Shown here: in pieces, positions 5,627 to 6,722 of the stretch
How the letters are laid out: the number at the start of each line of letters is the position of its first letter
Position numbering within the stretch: position 1 is the first letter of the stretch
Assembly: GCA_039917935.1 (NCBI GenBank)
Contig: JBDSIM010000138.1
Span: 1 to 6,722 of the forward strand
DNA length: 6,722 nt
Reading direction: 5' to 3'
Source of the DNA: Chryseosolibacter sp039917935
Lineage (GTDB): Bacteria; Bacteroidota; Bacteroidia; Cytophagales; Cyclobacteriaceae
Notes under the pieces: generated by a model
Databases searched by the model: none
The model's input: only the letters and a program-made list of their open reading frames with translations
What the model was told of the DNA's origin: nothing
Position numbers and translations under genes: made by a program

Positions 5627-5634
5627 CAAAATTA
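5627..5634 (-). promoter_or_regulatory. Bacteroidota -7 element (TAATTTTG) for the YHS gene
   Basis: The minus strand reads TAATTTTG, an exact TAnnTTTG match, about 75 bases upstream of the ATG at 5552. The -33 element is only partial (TTA instead of TTG, spacing about 18). A small symmetric sequence, TCACA-AC-TGTGA (5602-5613), falls just downstream in the expected leader. Confidence 0.4.
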
Positions 5635-5785
5635 AGGATTCATCTCATAGCATAACGATAAAATACAGATCAATCTCAAAAAAGGCCGCTTAAAGTTCTG
5701 AATACTCTTTGGTTGTAGGCGGGACCCGGAGGTTAGCCCTTACGAGTTGTAAAAGCGATACGTAATGATGACGAAAGAATTGGAA

Positions 5786-5812
5786 GGAATGGTCATTCCT
5801 CAAAACCATTCC
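5786..5812. repeat. Overlapping inverted repeats, two mutually exclusive hairpins
   Basis: GGAATGGT (5786-5793) can pair with ACCATTCC (5805-5812) as an 8-bp stem with an 11-base loop. Alternatively its first six bases, GGAATG, pair with CATTCC (5794-5799) across a 2-base gap as a near-continuous palindrome. It lies about 60-70 bases upstream of the -7 element of the TIM-barrel gene, and no T-run follows, so an operator is more likely than a terminator. Confidence 0.4.
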
Positions 5813-5861
5813 GGCCTTTGGCTATAGCAGACGCTTTAAAGGTAAGTATGGGATAATTTTT

Positions 5862-5869
5862 TAAATTTG
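5862..5869 (+). promoter_or_regulatory. Bacteroidota -7 element (TAAATTTG) for the TIM-barrel gene
   Basis: TAAATTTG is an exact TAnnTTTG match, 18 bases before the ATG at 5888, giving a leader of roughly 11-12 bases. No TTG is present at the usual -33 distance, so the promoter may depend on an activator or be weak. Confidence 0.45.
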
Positions 5870-5887
5870 CATAATTCCATCTTTCCC

Positions 5888-6722
5888 ATGAACAGACGAC
5901 ATGCAATGAAAACAACTGCATTGACCACAGGCCTTGCGCTTCTCGGTCAGCAAAATTTTGCCGGTGTACAAAAAAATAATTCCAAATTTAAATTCTCACT
6001 CAATACAAGTACTGTCAGTGGACAGAAGCCGGGTATTGAAAAATACATTGATATAGGAGCACGGGCCGGCTATGATTGTCTTGAAGTATGGATCGGTGAT
6101 ATTAAAACATACCTCACCAATGGCGGTTCTCTTCGTGCTTTAAAAAAACTAATGGATGACAGCAAAATTACCGCAGAAAATGCGATAGGTTTTGCCACCT
6201 GGATGACGGATGACGATGAGCAACGCAAAGCGGGCTTCCAGCAGATGCGTGAGGAAATGGAAATTATGGCTGCCCTCGGTTGTACGCGAATTGCAGCGCC
6301 GGCAGCAGGCGTGAAAAACCCGAATCCGGATTTGTTCAAAGTGGGTGAAAGGTATAAGGAGCTGCTTGTCCTTGGCCGGGAAACCGGGGTTACTCCGCAA
6401 CTGGAATTTTGGGGGGCTTCTGTTTTCTTTCACATGGGTCAGGCACTGATGGCAGTCGCTGTTGCCAATGACCCCGGCGCACGCATTTTGCCAGACGTAT
6501 ATCACTTGTTCAGGGGTGCATCCGGGTTTGAAAGTCTTAAAATGATCGATGGTCGTTTAATTGATATCATTCATATGAACGATTATCCTTCTACGATACC
6601 CCGTGAGCAGATGGAGGATAAGGACCGCATTTACCCGGGAGACGGCGTTGCTCCTCTGAAACAAATCATGGCTGACCTGAAAAAACTGGAAGGGCAAAAA
6701 ATACTTTCCCTTGAATTATTTA
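5888..6722 (+). CDS. Sugar phosphate isomerase/epimerase-family TIM-barrel protein with twin-arginine-like leader (partial, C-terminus missing)
   Basis: The frame from the ATG at 5888 is open for 278 codons and runs off the right edge. It opens with MNRRHAMKTTALTTGLALLG, a twin-arginine-type leader (Arg3-Arg4, then a weakly hydrophobic stretch), common in Bacteroidota members of this family. From about residue 34 it is a xylose-isomerase-like (AP endonuclease 2) barrel: GYDCLEVWIGD (61-71), LGCTRIAAPAAG (130-141), PQLEFWG (170-176), ILPDVYHLFRG (200-210), IIHMNDYP (227-234), RIYPGDG (247-253) and ILSLELF (272-278). The expected metal-binding set is visible: Glu173, Asp203, His206, His229 and Glu276. 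Family members isomerise or epimerise sugars or inositol derivatives, or act as oxo-sugar processing enzymes; the substrate cannot be told. Very little should be missing, since Glu276 is normally near the end of the barrel. It stands alone after a divergent promoter region. Confidence 0.93.
   Translation, partial: MNRRHAMKTTALTTGLALLGQQNFAGVQKNNSKFKFSLNTSTVSGQKPGIEKYIDIGARAGYDCLEVWIGDIKTYLTNGGSLRALKKLMDDSKITAENAIGFATWMTDDDEQRKAGFQQMREEMEIMAALGCTRIAAPAAGVKNPNPDLFKVGERYKELLVLGRETGVTPQLEFWGASVFFHMGQALMAVAVANDPGARILPDVYHLFRGASGFESLKMIDGRLIDIIHMNDYPSTIPREQMEDKDRIYPGDGVAPLKQIMADLKKLEGQKILSLELF

Larger units (their letters stand above)
5568..5887. other. Divergent intergenic spacer, YHS protein / TIM-barrel protein
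   Basis: This 320-bp region carries a -7 element for each flanking gene (5627-5634 minus, 5862-5869 plus) and a set of overlapping inverted repeats at 5786-5812. A more GC-rich patch at about 5717-5745 has no function I can recognise: no tRNA, no long ORF. The only ORFs are 20 codons or fewer. Confidence 0.55.

Noticed and set aside
5717..5760. GC-richer patch that might be a tRNA fragment or gene remnant
   Set aside because: No cloverleaf, no T-loop consensus, and only a short reading frame ending in PEVSPYEL; nothing recognisable.
5765..5827. 20-residue plus-strand ORF upstream of the TIM-barrel gene
   Set aside because: It lies upstream of the candidate promoter, is very short and has no family resemblance.
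6070..6505. Minus-strand ORFs of 89 and 118 residues at the right end
   Set aside because: Both are antisense to the TIM-barrel protein, which has complete metal-binding motifs and is missed as an ORF only because it runs off the edge.

Overview
The window looks like chromosomal DNA from a member of the Bacteroidota, most likely a Cytophagales- or Chitinophagales-type environmental bacterium. The evidence is moderate-to-low GC, no clear Shine-Dalgarno sequences ahead of the starts, several upstream sequences matching the Bacteroidota -7 promoter element TAnnTTTG, an export-heavy gene set (lipoprotein, Sec signal peptides, a twin-arginine-like leader), and protein families common in that phylum. 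The genus is an inference; no rRNA or marker gene is present.

Layout, left to right: (1) 1-312, minus strand, the N-terminal part of a PlsC-type acyltransferase that runs off the left edge. (2) 588-1415, plus strand, a secreted protein of unknown function that appears to contain two copies of a ferredoxin-like alpha/beta-barrel domain, closed by a very strong intrinsic terminator at 1436-1477. (3) 1467-1913, a non-coding block rich in small hairpins and repeats. (4) 1914-2306, plus strand, a secreted Dabb (stress-responsive alpha/beta barrel) protein. (5) 2421-4064, minus strand, a GH20 beta-N-acetylhexosaminidase lipoprotein. (6) 4261-5067, plus strand, a SAM-dependent methyltransferase resembling mycobacterial phthiotriol-type lipid methyltransferases. 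(7) 5091-5552, minus strand, an exported YHS-domain protein. (8) 5888 to the right edge, plus strand, a sugar phosphate isomerase/epimerase-like TIM-barrel protein with a twin-arginine-like leader.

Neighbouring genes mostly alternate strand (divergent, convergent, divergent), so nearly every gene is probably its own transcription unit and no operon is evident. The genes do not form one recognisable pathway. Loose themes are envelope or lipid modification (acyltransferase, methyltransferase), glycan breakdown (GH20, the sugar isomerase-like protein) and small exported alpha/beta-barrel or YHS proteins of uncertain role.

I found no CRISPR array, transposase, tRNA, rRNA, phage gene or recognisable defence system, and I cannot claim a new system here. 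The items most worth a second look are the hairpin/repeat block at 1510-1830, the internally duplicated secreted protein, the phthiotriol-type methyltransferase outside the mycobacteria, and a perfect 17-bp palindrome in the GH20/methyltransferase divergent spacer.
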